A stretch of DNA of 9,144 bases from Planctomycetota bacterium (GTDB lineage: Bacteria > Planctomycetota > Phycisphaerae > UBA1845). The stretch covers positions 1 through 9,144 of the forward strand of contig JADFIX010000090.1 in the NCBI GenBank assembly GCA_022566435.1. The letters run 5' to 3'. The position numbers were made by a program, and so were the translations under genes. The notes below the pieces were generated by a model. That model had not been told where the DNA came from, searched no databases, and saw only the letters and a list, made by a program, of their open reading frames with translations. Shown here piece by piece: positions 1 to 6,117 of the stretch (position 1 is its first letter; each line of letters opens with the position of its first letter).

Positions 1-1
1 G

Positions 2-106
2 ATGGGCTCCATTGTAGAACGGATTCGCAAGCATGATGAACGACCCTACAGACTGGACGGCCAGGTAGTCACGGAACGGGTCCAGGACATATGCCGCAGC
101 CGATGA
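2..106 (+). CDS. 3' end of a CDS truncated by the window edge (unknown product)
   Basis: One plus-strand frame is open from the first bases and ends at TGA 104-106. The visible residues end in ERVQDICRSR and include an acidic/basic mix (IVERIRKHDERPYRLDGQ) that looks protein-like. The ATG at position 2 has no visible upstream context and need not be the start, so this is most simply the C-terminal tail of a gene that begins before the window. No domain can be recognised in 34 residues. It could equally be a chance open frame. Confidence 0.3.
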   Translation: MGSIVERIRKHDERPYRLDGQVVTERVQDICRSR

Positions 107-146
107 GCCCATTTTCTCTCGGCGACCAACGTCCAACATCAAATCC

Positions 147-764
147 CTACGAAACGGGAATCACGCCCAGGTTCAACCTACACGACACGTTGAGGGGAGA
201 TTCTTCGATCGGGCAATTCCCGATCATCGTATCGGTGACATCGATCGTGACCTCGACGGCTGAATCTCCAAGGTTGATTGAAAGAATGGCCCGATCGGGC
301 TGTGGCGGAGGGTCGAGATTGGACGGCTCGGTCAGCGCCGGGAATTCTTCGGCGCCCAGTTGCCCTGTCGACGCCAATGCGAAATCCGCAAGCGTGAAGC
401 TGATGCACCTCTCGCTCGATGAATCAGTCACGACGATACTCGAGGCCAACCCGGGCAAGGCCGACGATGCGCCTGGGCGGTGACCTATTGAACCGTCCTG
501 ACGCGTGATCGCTTCTGCCGGCAGGCCGATCGGTCCGTCTTCATTTTCCAATCGAATCTGCAACACCGCGCCCTCGATGGAATCCCCCGTCTCCGCATCC
601 ACGAGAGAACCGATGACGCGATATCCACTAAAGGGCGTGAGGCATTCTTGAAAACAACCGGTCGATGTGATGAGTGCGGTCACGCAAATGCCGAGTTTCG
701 CGAAGCGTAGTCTGTTGGTTGCATACCCGCTTGTGTCCGAGGACCGTGATTTCAACGTGCTCAT
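147..764 (-). CDS. putative lipoprotein, hypothetical
   Basis: Predicted protein of 205 residues. The N-terminus is basic, followed by a short hydrophobic stretch (roughly residues 22-34) ending in LITSTGC, which resembles a lipobox with Cys37 as the lipidated residue. This suggests export and membrane anchoring. After the cysteine, residues 47-70 (YRVIGSLVDAETGDSIEGAV) resemble the start of a carboxypeptidase-regulatory-like or other beta-sandwich domain, in which a conserved 'G-x-V-x-D-x-x-T-G-x-x-I-x-G-A' pattern is common. The rest, including a proline-rich piece PSNLDPPPQPD, matches nothing I recognise. I chose ATG 764 because the lipobox then sits at a plausible distance; a GTG at 824 would add 20 residues in front of the signal peptide. 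The lipobox is imperfect (Thr at -2) and the n-region is long, so lipidation is inferred. The gene stands alone and diverges from the sigma-factor operon. Confidence 0.55.
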   Translation of the reverse strand: MSTLKSRSSDTSGYATNRLRFAKLGICVTALITSTGCFQECLTPFSGYRVIGSLVDAETGDSIEGAVLQIRLENEDGPIGLPAEAITRQDGSIGHRPGASSALPGLASSIVVTDSSSERCISFTLADFALASTGQLGAEEFPALTEPSNLDPPPQPDRAILSINLGDSAVEVTIDVTDTMIGNCPIEESPLNVSCRLNLGVIPVS

Positions 765-1143
765 CCGAATCCGTCCCAAGAAGTGTTCGTACAATTCCAC
801 AATTCGAAGAGTGGGCGCCAACACGACAATAGAGGTTCGGCAATCCGTGTCCCTTCGACCTCAGGTGTCCATGCCCGAGGAACCGGTCAGTCGAGACGAG
901 TCCGATCGACCATTCTGAGTATATCGTGAGAGCGATCGGGCGACCAACCTCGCAGGGCCTGCCAGGAGGCCGACAACAAAGCGGCTCTACCCCTCTGTAT
1001 CTTCACTCTCAGCGGTCCGAGCGGCCGATTTGGGTTCGAATTCAGCCCGTGTTTGTAAGAATCCGTACGAAACGCAAGGGTTTCGGCCTGCGGCGCGCAT
1101 AATCCGGTGTCGGCTGACAACATTGAATAGACGGAGACTTCGC
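765..1143. other. divergent intergenic region, no gene seen
   Basis: This gap separates the minus-strand lipoprotein gene from the plus-strand sigma-factor operon, so it should carry both promoters. I found no convincing sigma-70 pair for either. A TATACT on the minus strand near 920-925 has only a weak -35 match 18 bases upstream. A CATAAT at 1098-1103 on the plus strand has no -35 partner. A 6-bp inverted repeat, CGAAAC (1068-1073) and GTTTCG (1080-1085), lies 59 bases before the sigma-factor ATG and could be a protein-binding site. An ECF-type autoregulatory promoter could be present but is not recognisable without family data. Confidence 0.4.
1133..1136 (+). promoter_or_regulatory. Shine-Dalgarno site of the sigma-factor gene
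   Basis: GGAG lies 7 bases before ATG 1144. This supports 1144 as the start instead of an in-frame ATG at 1030, whose 38 extra residues show no sigma-factor similarity. Confidence 0.6.
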
Positions 1144-1743
1144 ATGAGTGTTATGAGCGTACCTTTGGATACGAAAACGGTGTTTTCAATCGACGACGCG
1201 CCCAGCGCGACATCGCAGCTCGAACGGGCCTTTGACCGCGGCGCGGACGCGCTCTACCGGTTCATTCTCGTTCGCGTGTCCGGACGGCAAGACGTCGCCG
1301 ATGATCTGCTCCAGCAAACGTGTTGCATTGCCGCCCAGCAGAATCGCCTCTTCGCAAACGACGGCGAATGCGAATCCTGGATGAGAGGGATCGCGCGAAA
1401 TCTCGTCAAAGCGCACTGGCGAAGCGTGAAAAAGCACAACGGGCGGATCGACTTGGAGGACGCCGAACAGTCGCGGCAACTCCTCGGTCGCCTCGAATCC
1501 CAGCCATGGGACGGCGACGAATTGGCCGACGAGGACACGATCGCCCGACTGATGTACGCCATTACCGCACTTCCATCCACGGAACAGCGGTTGATCTTCG
1601 ACTTCTACTTCGATGGCCGCTCGCAGGAGGATTTAGCCCGCGAGTTGGACGTTTCCTCAAAAGCCATCGAGTCACGTTTGTATCGAATTCGCGGTCGCCT
1701 TCGCGCGATCCTCGAGAATACGGAAAGGACTAACGAATCATGA
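1144..1743 (+). CDS. ECF-type RNA polymerase sigma factor
   Basis: Predicted protein of 199 residues, normal for an extracytoplasmic-function (group 4) sigma factor, which directs RNA polymerase to a specific promoter set. Region 2 spans about residues 26-95: the core-binding helix carries DVADDLLQQT (50-59), and ESWMRGIARNLVKAHWRS (77-94) corresponds to the region 2.3/2.4 part that melts and reads the -10 element. An acidic linker (about 100-132) leads to region 4 (133-190), where ALPSTEQRLIFDFYFDGRSQ and the helix-turn-helix DLARELDVSSKAIESRLYRI form the -35 reader. There is no C-terminal extension. The stop codon overlaps the start of the next gene (ATGA at 1740-1743), which implies translational coupling to a product that probably controls it. 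The ECF subgroup and the signal sensed cannot be assigned from sequence alone. Confidence 0.9.
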   Translation: MSVMSVPLDTKTVFSIDDAPSATSQLERAFDRGADALYRFILVRVSGRQDVADDLLQQTCCIAAQQNRLFANDGECESWMRGIARNLVKAHWRSVKKHNGRIDLEDAEQSRQLLGRLESQPWDGDELADEDTIARLMYAITALPSTEQRLIFDFYFDGRSQEDLARELDVSSKAIESRLYRIRGRLRAILENTERTNES

Positions 1744-2903
1744 AACCCTCGAATGATGCCGACCAAAATTTCCACGACAATCTCCAGACCATCGGCCGTC
1801 AAGTATCGGTGCCCAGCGGCGTATCGCCGCACGTTCGTGCAGAGTGTGCGGCACAGCTCGGGTCGTCGCCCGGCACGGCCCGGGTCACCGAGTTCACGCG
1901 AAATCGCAAACTCTTCCCGGCCATCGGATTGGCGGCGTCTCTTATCCTGACGGCCGGACTGCTCTTCATGTGGAGTTCCGGGCCGACCGTGCAAGCGGCC
2001 GAAATCCTCGCCGCACTGAATGAACAATTACAAGACAGTCGGCTCATCGAACTGACAATCGACTCGATGGTTTTCGACGAAGTGTCGATCTCCGGAAACA
2101 TACAGATCTCAGATGACGGCGTGGCCGGTGACATCAACGTCACGGTGACCGAAGGCGGCGGTAAGCCTCCGATACACGTCGACGCATCCTTGGGATTCTC
2201 CGCCGACGGCGGGTGGGTGCTGGTGCGGGAGCTGGACATACCCGATCCGCAGGTACAGGCCATTCTCGCCTTTGTTCTTCCTGCGGGTACGGAAACACTC
2301 ATCATGCTTCCGAAAGAGATGCTCGACAGAGGCTTCCACCACGACATCGACGAAACCTTGCAGGCGCTGGGTTCGGAGAGTGTCACGCAAGTGCTCGAAG
2401 AAATCATAGCATCCGCTTCGGACACCGGTATGACCGTCACGCCGCAACGCGACGGCACCCTGCTCTTGACCATCCATTTTGACGATCAGGAAGCGATTGC
2501 CGCCATGGGAGGGGTCATTGCCCAAGCGCTTCGCGATTCGGGACTCGGCGACTTCGACGATATTAGAACTGATGAGGACGTCGAAGACATCGAAAACGCC
2601 CTTCGCGACGAAGAGGACTTGCAGAAACTGGTCGGCGGCACGGTGAAGATCGTCTACGATCAGGACGCCGGTCTCGTCCGTTCGTTCTCGGTGGAAGACA
2701 TTGGTGAAATGAAGGGCAGCGTAACCGTCGCCATCCGCAGCGGCACTATCGACCCGGACCTTCTCGATGCCTCGCGCGTCACCACGCCTTCTACGCGCAC
2801 GCTCGATCTGGCCGCCCTTCAATCCATGTTTGACGGCTTCGATGGGAACGGTCGTGCGGCCAGAAAACGTGTCGGTGCCGGCCGATCGATAGACGAAGAC
2901 TAG
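1740..2903 (+). CDS. single-pass membrane protein, putative anti-sigma factor
   Basis: Predicted protein of 387 residues encoded directly behind the sigma factor with a 4-base overlap, the usual position of an anti-sigma factor. Residues 1-57 are hydrophilic and probably cytoplasmic. Residues 59-78 form one clear transmembrane segment (AIGLAASLILTAGLLFMW within it). About 305 residues follow and are probably extracytoplasmic. The outer part begins AAEILAALNEQLQDS and then alternates polar and beta-strand-like segments, which may be a LolA/LppX-like sheet; that fold is a guess. It is strongly acidic around residues 276-296 (DEDVEDIENALRDEEDL). The short cytoplasmic part contains a single cysteine (Cys36) and no HxxxCxxC zinc motif, so it is not a classical ZAS-domain anti-sigma factor. 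Regulation of the sigma factor is inferred from context only. Confidence 0.7.
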   Translation: MKPSNDADQNFHDNLQTIGRQVSVPSGVSPHVRAECAAQLGSSPGTARVTEFTRNRKLFPAIGLAASLILTAGLLFMWSSGPTVQAAEILAALNEQLQDSRLIELTIDSMVFDEVSISGNIQISDDGVAGDINVTVTEGGGKPPIHVDASLGFSADGGWVLVRELDIPDPQVQAILAFVLPAGTETLIMLPKEMLDRGFHHDIDETLQALGSESVTQVLEEIIASASDTGMTVTPQRDGTLLLTIHFDDQEAIAAMGGVIAQALRDSGLGDFDDIRTDEDVEDIENALRDEEDLQKLVGGTVKIVYDQDAGLVRSFSVEDIGEMKGSVTVAIRSGTIDPDLLDASRVTTPSTRTLDLAALQSMFDGFDGNGRAARKRVGAGRSIDED

Positions 2904-2960
2904 CCGAGCAGGCGGGCGTCTCTGCACCCACCGCTTGCATCGACCTCTCGATTCCCCGAT

Positions 2961-3005
2961 GGCCCGATCCCGCCGCTATTCGGCGGGGTCGGGTCTGTCT
3001 TTCTT
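2961..3005 (+). terminator. intrinsic terminator of the sigma-factor operon
   Basis: CCCGATCCCGCCG (2963-2975) pairs with CGGCGGGGTCGGG (2981-2993) across a 5-base loop CTATT. This gives 13 pairs with one G-T wobble, extendable by two more at the base (2961-2962 with 2994-2995). A pyrimidine tract (TCTGTCTTTCTT) follows directly. It lies 57 bases after the membrane-protein stop and has no T tract on the other strand, so it acts on plus-strand transcription. Confidence 0.85.
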
Positions 3006-3130
3006 GAGTTTTCGCGTCGGCCTGATTTCTCATGTGACATCGGCGTTTGAGGAGACAGATACCTACCGTAGACGGCGCGGGCCCGAGTTGCCCTCTATTA
3101 CATCTTTGCCGTCATCCCAGTGAAGCATCG

Positions 3131-3988
3131 CTATTCCACGTTGTTCTTACGCACCTTCCCGTAATCCACCGGTCTCTTTTCCACAAACGCGGCGACGCCC
3201 TCGTGGACCTCCGGGGCGCGGTTGTGGATGCTGAGCCAGTCGCGGGCGTGGCCGATGGTTTGATGCCAGGACATGTCGCGCCAGTAGTTGATTTGCTGCT
3301 TCGTGTATCGCATGCACTCGGGCAGCTTGTCGATGAGCTTGGCGCACATGGCGTCGACGGCTTCGTCGAGCTTCTCGCGCGGGACGACCTCATTGACCAG
3401 CCCCCACTCCAGGGCCTTTTTCGCAGGGATGTCTTCGCAGAGGAAGAGGATTTCCCGGGCGCGGCGATCGCCGACGATTAACGGGAGCCACTGCGTGGCA
3501 CCGGCCGCCGCCACGCTGCCGCGTGCCGCGCCGACCTGCTTGATGATGATGTCGTCCGCGGCGATGGCCAGGTCGCAGGATATGTTCATCTCGTTGCCGC
3601 CGCCGACGACCATGCCGTTGAGTCGGGCGACGGTCGGCTTGCCGATGTTGCGCATCTTCTCGTGCACCTCGATGAACTTGCCCATCCATTTCCAATAGGC
3701 GTTGGGCTTGTCGAGGCACGATCTGCTCTGCTCTTTCAGGTCGGCACCGGTGCAGAACGCCCGGTCGCCCGCCCCGGTGAGCACCATGACGCGAATCTCG
3801 TCGTCCCAGGAGACGTCTTCGAACGCCTGATGCAGCTCGCACAACGTGGGAAAATCGAGACAGTTGAGCACGTCCGGCCTGTTCATCGTCACCGTCGCCC
3901 GGTGGCCCTTCTTCTCGTAGATGATGTGCTTGAACCCGAACGACTTCGCTGATCGCGGTTGTGGAAAATCCATTTTCTTATCGCTCAT
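3131..3988 (-). CDS. crotonase (enoyl-CoA hydratase/isomerase) superfamily protein
   Basis: Predicted protein of 285 residues, a normal size for the crotonase fold, whose members act on acyl-CoA thioesters. The oxyanion-hole segments are present: FCTGADLKEQ (78-87) and MVVGGGNEMNISCDL (126-140). Glu133 matches the first catalytic Glu of enoyl-CoA hydratase (Glu144 in the rat enzyme). The second catalytic Glu (Glu164) is replaced by Gly153 in IIIKQVGAARGS, as in MenB (QTG motif). The MenB catalytic Asp that should fall at residue 160 is Ala. The segments GATQWLPLIVGDRRAREI (163-180) and PAKKALEWGLVN (188-199) recall, from memory, ring-cleaving 6-oxocyclohex-1-ene-1-carbonyl-CoA hydrolases (BamA/Oah) as well as MenB. 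The substrate is therefore unknown. I chose ATG 3988; ATG 4015 (9 more residues) and ATG 3973 are possible and none has a good Shine-Dalgarno. It lies 79 bases behind the transporter gene and may be co-transcribed with it. Confidence 0.85.
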   Translation of the reverse strand: MSDKKMDFPQPRSAKSFGFKHIIYEKKGHRATVTMNRPDVLNCLDFPTLCELHQAFEDVSWDDEIRVMVLTGAGDRAFCTGADLKEQSRSCLDKPNAYWKWMGKFIEVHEKMRNIGKPTVARLNGMVVGGGNEMNISCDLAIAADDIIIKQVGAARGSVAAAGATQWLPLIVGDRRAREILFLCEDIPAKKALEWGLVNEVVPREKLDEAVDAMCAKLIDKLPECMRYTKQQINYWRDMSWHQTIGHARDWLSIHNRAPEVHEGVAAFVEKRPVDYGKVRKNNVE

Positions 3989-4029
3989 TCCAATACGACA
4001 AAAAGACCCAGGCATGCGACTCGCTCATG

Positions 4030-4058
4030 ATCTTACCGTCGCTGCAGAGGCTTGTCGA
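4030..4058 (-). promoter_or_regulatory. possible sigma-70-like promoter for the crotonase gene
   Basis: On the minus strand TCGACA (4058-4053) and TAAGAT (4035-4030) are separated by exactly 17 bases. The match is 5 of 6 to the -35 consensus and 4 of 6 to the -10. A start near 4023 would fall just before ATG 4015 and 35 bases before ATG 3988. If real, the crotonase gene has its own promoter in addition to any read-through from the transporter gene. Confidence 0.3.
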
Positions 4059-4067
4059 AACGCGCCT

Positions 4068-5246
4068 TTAGCTACCCTTTTTCTTCGGCGATTTCTCGAT
4101 CCGAAACACGCCCCAAAGCAACAGCAAGGCCATGATCCAGCCTACGGCGAAGCCGACGGCGGTGTTGACCGCCAGGCACGCACCGGCCGTCAGGATCATC
4201 AGGAAAAAATCCACTTTTCTGGTCTGATCGCGGCAAACGATAGCCAGCTCCAACCCGCTGAAAAGCAGCAGTACGCCGAGCACCGATCCCGGAAATGCCT
4301 GAAGCCATAGCAATAGCGACCCGCCGAAAAGCAGGCCCAGCACGATCTTCGCCGCACCCAACATGACGATGCTTCCGCCCGTGCGAGCGCCGAATCGATG
4401 CTGCGCCGCCAAACCTCCGGCACCGTGGCATGCCGGCATCGCACCCAGCGGGCAACCGATCAGATTCATGATCGACACCGACAGCGCAACCCGCCGCGGT
4501 CTTGCCGGGCTGCGTGGAAACAGATCGAGCGAAAGGGCGCATACCGCGATCACTGAATTCAAAGTCGTGAGAGGAATCTGCGGCAAAGCGCCGCGCCAGA
4601 ATCCCTCGGACCAGTCGCTCATGCTGGTCAGATTCGGAATCGTCCAAGCGCTTCCCAGCCGCGTTTGACTCAGAAGATCCGGGTGTGCGAAAAGAAGTGC
4701 GACCACGCCGATCATGAGCACGACCAACGCCCCCGGCACGCGGCGTGAGAAGTAGAAAAACAAGACCAACAAACTGCAAAGAATACCCAGGCCGATGCTA
4801 TCCCACCCGAACATGATCTCCGTATCCGCGATCATGGCGATCCCGCCGCTCAATAGCTTGAGCCCCAGCGCCAACTGCAGACCGCGCACAACGGCCTTGG
4901 GGATCACCCGGTTCAGCCAGTCGATTAGCCCGGTCACGGCGAGCATGAGTAGTACCAAACTAGTGATGATCCCGGCGACGAGGATTTGCGGCTCGTTCAT
5001 CCCCTCGGCGATGGCCACGGTGGCGATGGCTTTCATGGGCTGCACCGGCATGGGAATGCGAAAGAGCAGGCCGGTCACGACATTCATGAGCCCGCCGATG
5101 ACCAGCGTGGGAGCGAGCTGCAACCCGCACTTGTTGACCATGCCGACGAGCAGCGGAATGTAGGTTCCTAGATCGCCAAGCGCTCCGCCCGCCTCGTTGC
5201 GGTTGAATCGTAGTGCCGGTTTCGTGTCGCTCGTACCGTGTTTCAT
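4068..5246 (-). CDS. MOT1-family molybdate/sulfate transporter homologue
   Basis: Predicted integral membrane protein of 392 residues with about ten hydrophobic segments. It shows the two signature regions of the MOT1 branch of the SulP-like transporters: FNRNEAGGALGDLGTYIPL (14-32) with PMPVQPMKAIATVAIA (65-80) in the first half, and QIPLTTLNSVIAV (223-235) with GCPLGAMPACHGAGGLAAQ (264-282) in the second. Characterised MOT1 proteins import molybdate with high affinity, and bacterial relatives are annotated as putative sulfate/molybdate permeases. No STAS domain follows; the protein ends in a basic tail (EKSPKKKGS), consistent with a cytoplasmic C-terminus. ATG 5246 is preferred over GTG 5255, although neither has a clear Shine-Dalgarno. 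No molybdenum-cofactor or sulfur genes are nearby to fix the substrate, so the anion remains open. Confidence 0.85.
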   Translation of the reverse strand: MKHGTSDTKPALRFNRNEAGGALGDLGTYIPLLVGMVNKCGLQLAPTLVIGGLMNVVTGLLFRIPMPVQPMKAIATVAIAEGMNEPQILVAGIITSLVLLMLAVTGLIDWLNRVIPKAVVRGLQLALGLKLLSGGIAMIADTEIMFGWDSIGLGILCSLLVLFFYFSRRVPGALVVLMIGVVALLFAHPDLLSQTRLGSAWTIPNLTSMSDWSEGFWRGALPQIPLTTLNSVIAVCALSLDLFPRSPARPRRVALSVSIMNLIGCPLGAMPACHGAGGLAAQHRFGARTGGSIVMLGAAKIVLGLLFGGSLLLWLQAFPGSVLGVLLLFSGLELAIVCRDQTRKVDFFLMILTAGACLAVNTAVGFAVGWIMALLLLWGVFRIEKSPKKKGS

Positions 5247-5263
5247 AAGTTGCACAACTACCT

Positions 5264-5290
5264 GAGCCGCGGGTCTTTAGCCCGCGCGGC
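5264..5290. repeat. REP-like palindrome 1
   Basis: CGCGGG (5268-5273) pairs with CCCGCG (5281-5286) across a 7-base loop TCTTTAG. On the minus strand it reads GGGC-TAAAG-ACCC followed by GCGGCTC. This has the stem, TAA-containing loop and GCGGCTC flank of small dispersed repeats that I recall from planctomycete and acidobacterial genomes. Confidence 0.45.
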
Positions 5291-5326
5291 GTCCCCGAAG
5301 TCGACCATGACACCGCCAATCGCAGC

Positions 5327-5352
5327 GCCGCGCAAGCTGAAGCATGCGGCTC
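5327..5352. repeat. REP-like palindrome 2 (degenerate)
   Basis: The left arm GCCGCGCAAGC (5327-5337) and right arm GCATGCGGC (5342-5350) flank a TGAA loop. Pairing is perfect except for a two-base insertion in the left arm and one A/A mismatch. The flank GCGGCTC (5346-5352) is shared with palindrome 1 read on the opposite strand. Confidence 0.4.
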
Positions 5353-5383
5353 GGCAGCGTGTAATCGCACCTGCCAGTCGCCT

Positions 5384-5409
5384 CACGGGCAAGCTAAGGC
5401 TTGCCCATG
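5384..5409. repeat. REP-like palindrome 3
   Basis: GGGCAAGC (5387-5394) pairs perfectly with GCTTGCCC (5399-5406) across a TAAG loop. The stem extends by two further pairs beyond one mismatch. There is no T tract, so a terminator role is unlikely. The loop and stem top (AAGC-TAAG-GCTT) match the pattern of palindrome 2 (AAGC-TGAA-GCAT). Confidence 0.5.
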
Positions 5410-5540
5410 CCACCCCGCGAGTCACTGTCCCGCTTGCAATTTCCGCCGACCGGCACCAGTATCACCGAAGTCCGACACTCGTCCAGAAAGCCGCCCCGAT
5501 CCAAGGTCGGTGACTTGTTCGCGGAGCGTGTCGCGCCATG

Positions 5541-5548
5541 AAAAGGAG
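5541..5548 (+). promoter_or_regulatory. Shine-Dalgarno site of the YjbQ-family gene
   Basis: AAAAGGAG lies 9 bases before GTG 5558, the best Shine-Dalgarno match among the complete genes. It fixes the start at GTG 5558. The in-frame ATG at 5510 would add 16 residues that YjbQ proteins do not have. Confidence 0.8.
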
Positions 5549-5557
5549 ATCCCGGCC

Positions 5558-5977
5558 GTGAAATCGTTCAGAAAAGAATTGTGGTTCGACGTGCCGAGCC
5601 GCCGTGCGTTTATCAACATCACCGGCGAAGTCGAGGACGCCCTACGCGCAAGCGGCATTCGCGAGGGGCTCTGCCTGGTCAACGCGATGCATATCACCGC
5701 CAGCGTCTTTATCAACGACGACGAATCCGGCCTGCACCGTGACTACGAACGCTGGCTGGAACAGCTCGCACCGCACGAACCGACGGAGCAGTACCTACAT
5801 AACCGCACGGGAGAGGACAACGGCGACGCCCATCTCAAACGCCAGGTGATGGGCCGCGAGGTCGTGGTCGCGGTCACCGACGGCAAGCTCGACTTCGGCA
5901 CGTGGGAGCGAATTTTCTACGGCGAATTCGACGGCCGGCGACGGAAGCGGGTGTTGGTCAAGATCATCGGGGCCTGA
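5558..5977 (+). CDS. yjbQ: YjbQ family protein (UPF0047)
   Basis: Predicted protein of 139 residues, the full standard length of the YjbQ/UPF0047 family, starting at GTG. The family core is intact: [17 protein letters not shown] (43-59), [19 protein letters not shown] (81-99) and [16 protein letters not shown] (111-126). The conserved His and Asp/Glu residues in these segments suggest a metal or phosphate site. Escherichia coli YjbQ has been reported to have weak, promiscuous thiamine-phosphate synthase activity, but its physiological role is unsettled. No thiamine gene is nearby here. The protein is small, soluble and lacks a signal peptide, so it should be cytosolic. It is followed after 140 bases by the ABC-F gene on the same strand, which appears to have its own promoter. 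Confidence 0.93.
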   Translation: MKSFRKELWFDVPSRRAFINITGEVEDALRASGIREGLCLVNAMHITASVFINDDESGLHRDYERWLEQLAPHEPTEQYLHNRTGEDNGDAHLKRQVMGREVVVAVTDGKLDFGTWERIFYGEFDGRRRKRVLVKIIGA

Positions 5978-6083
5978 CGGACGAATACGCGAGAATGCCG
6001 CCTTGACTGATGCACACCCCACTTACCGTGATTCAAATCTTAACGCGACCTTTCGCCTTGACGCACCCGGACCCTACCGCGGT

Positions 6084-6111
6084 TTGAATCGATCCATGTC
6101 TTCCCTATCAT
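6084..6111 (+). promoter_or_regulatory. possible promoter of the ABC-F gene
   Basis: TTGAAT (6084-6089) and TATCAT (6106-6111) are separated by 16 bases. Six bases, GTCCCC, then lead to ATG 6118, so transcription would begin at or next to the start codon. No Shine-Dalgarno is present before this ATG, which fits a leaderless transcript. The hexamers match the consensus only moderately. Confidence 0.4.
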
Positions 6112-6117
6112 GTCCCC

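Larger units (their letters stand above)
5247..5557. other. intergenic region carrying three REP-like palindromes
   Basis: This divergent gap between the transporter gene (minus) and the YjbQ-family gene (plus) should contain promoters for both, but no good -35/-10 pair stands out. It is dominated by three short stem-loops listed separately. A further small inverted repeat, AGTTG/CAACT around 5248-5259, sits just upstream of the transporter ATG. The right half (about 5410-5540) shows nothing recognisable before the Shine-Dalgarno of the next gene. Confidence 0.5.

Noticed and set aside
91..483. Plus-strand open frame of 130 codons opposite the putative lipoprotein gene.
   Set aside because: The composition (Ser/Pro-rich, no hydrophobic core) is not protein-like, and the minus-strand frame has a signal-peptide-like N-terminus.
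1030..1143. N-terminal extension of the sigma factor from ATG 1030.
   Set aside because: The 38 extra residues do not resemble a sigma factor, and ATG 1144 has a GGAG at 7 bases.
2109..2927. Long minus-strand open frame of 272 codons opposite the anti-sigma-like gene.
   Set aside because: It is a shadow of the plus-strand gene. The plus-strand frame has the 4-base overlap, the membrane segment and the downstream terminator.
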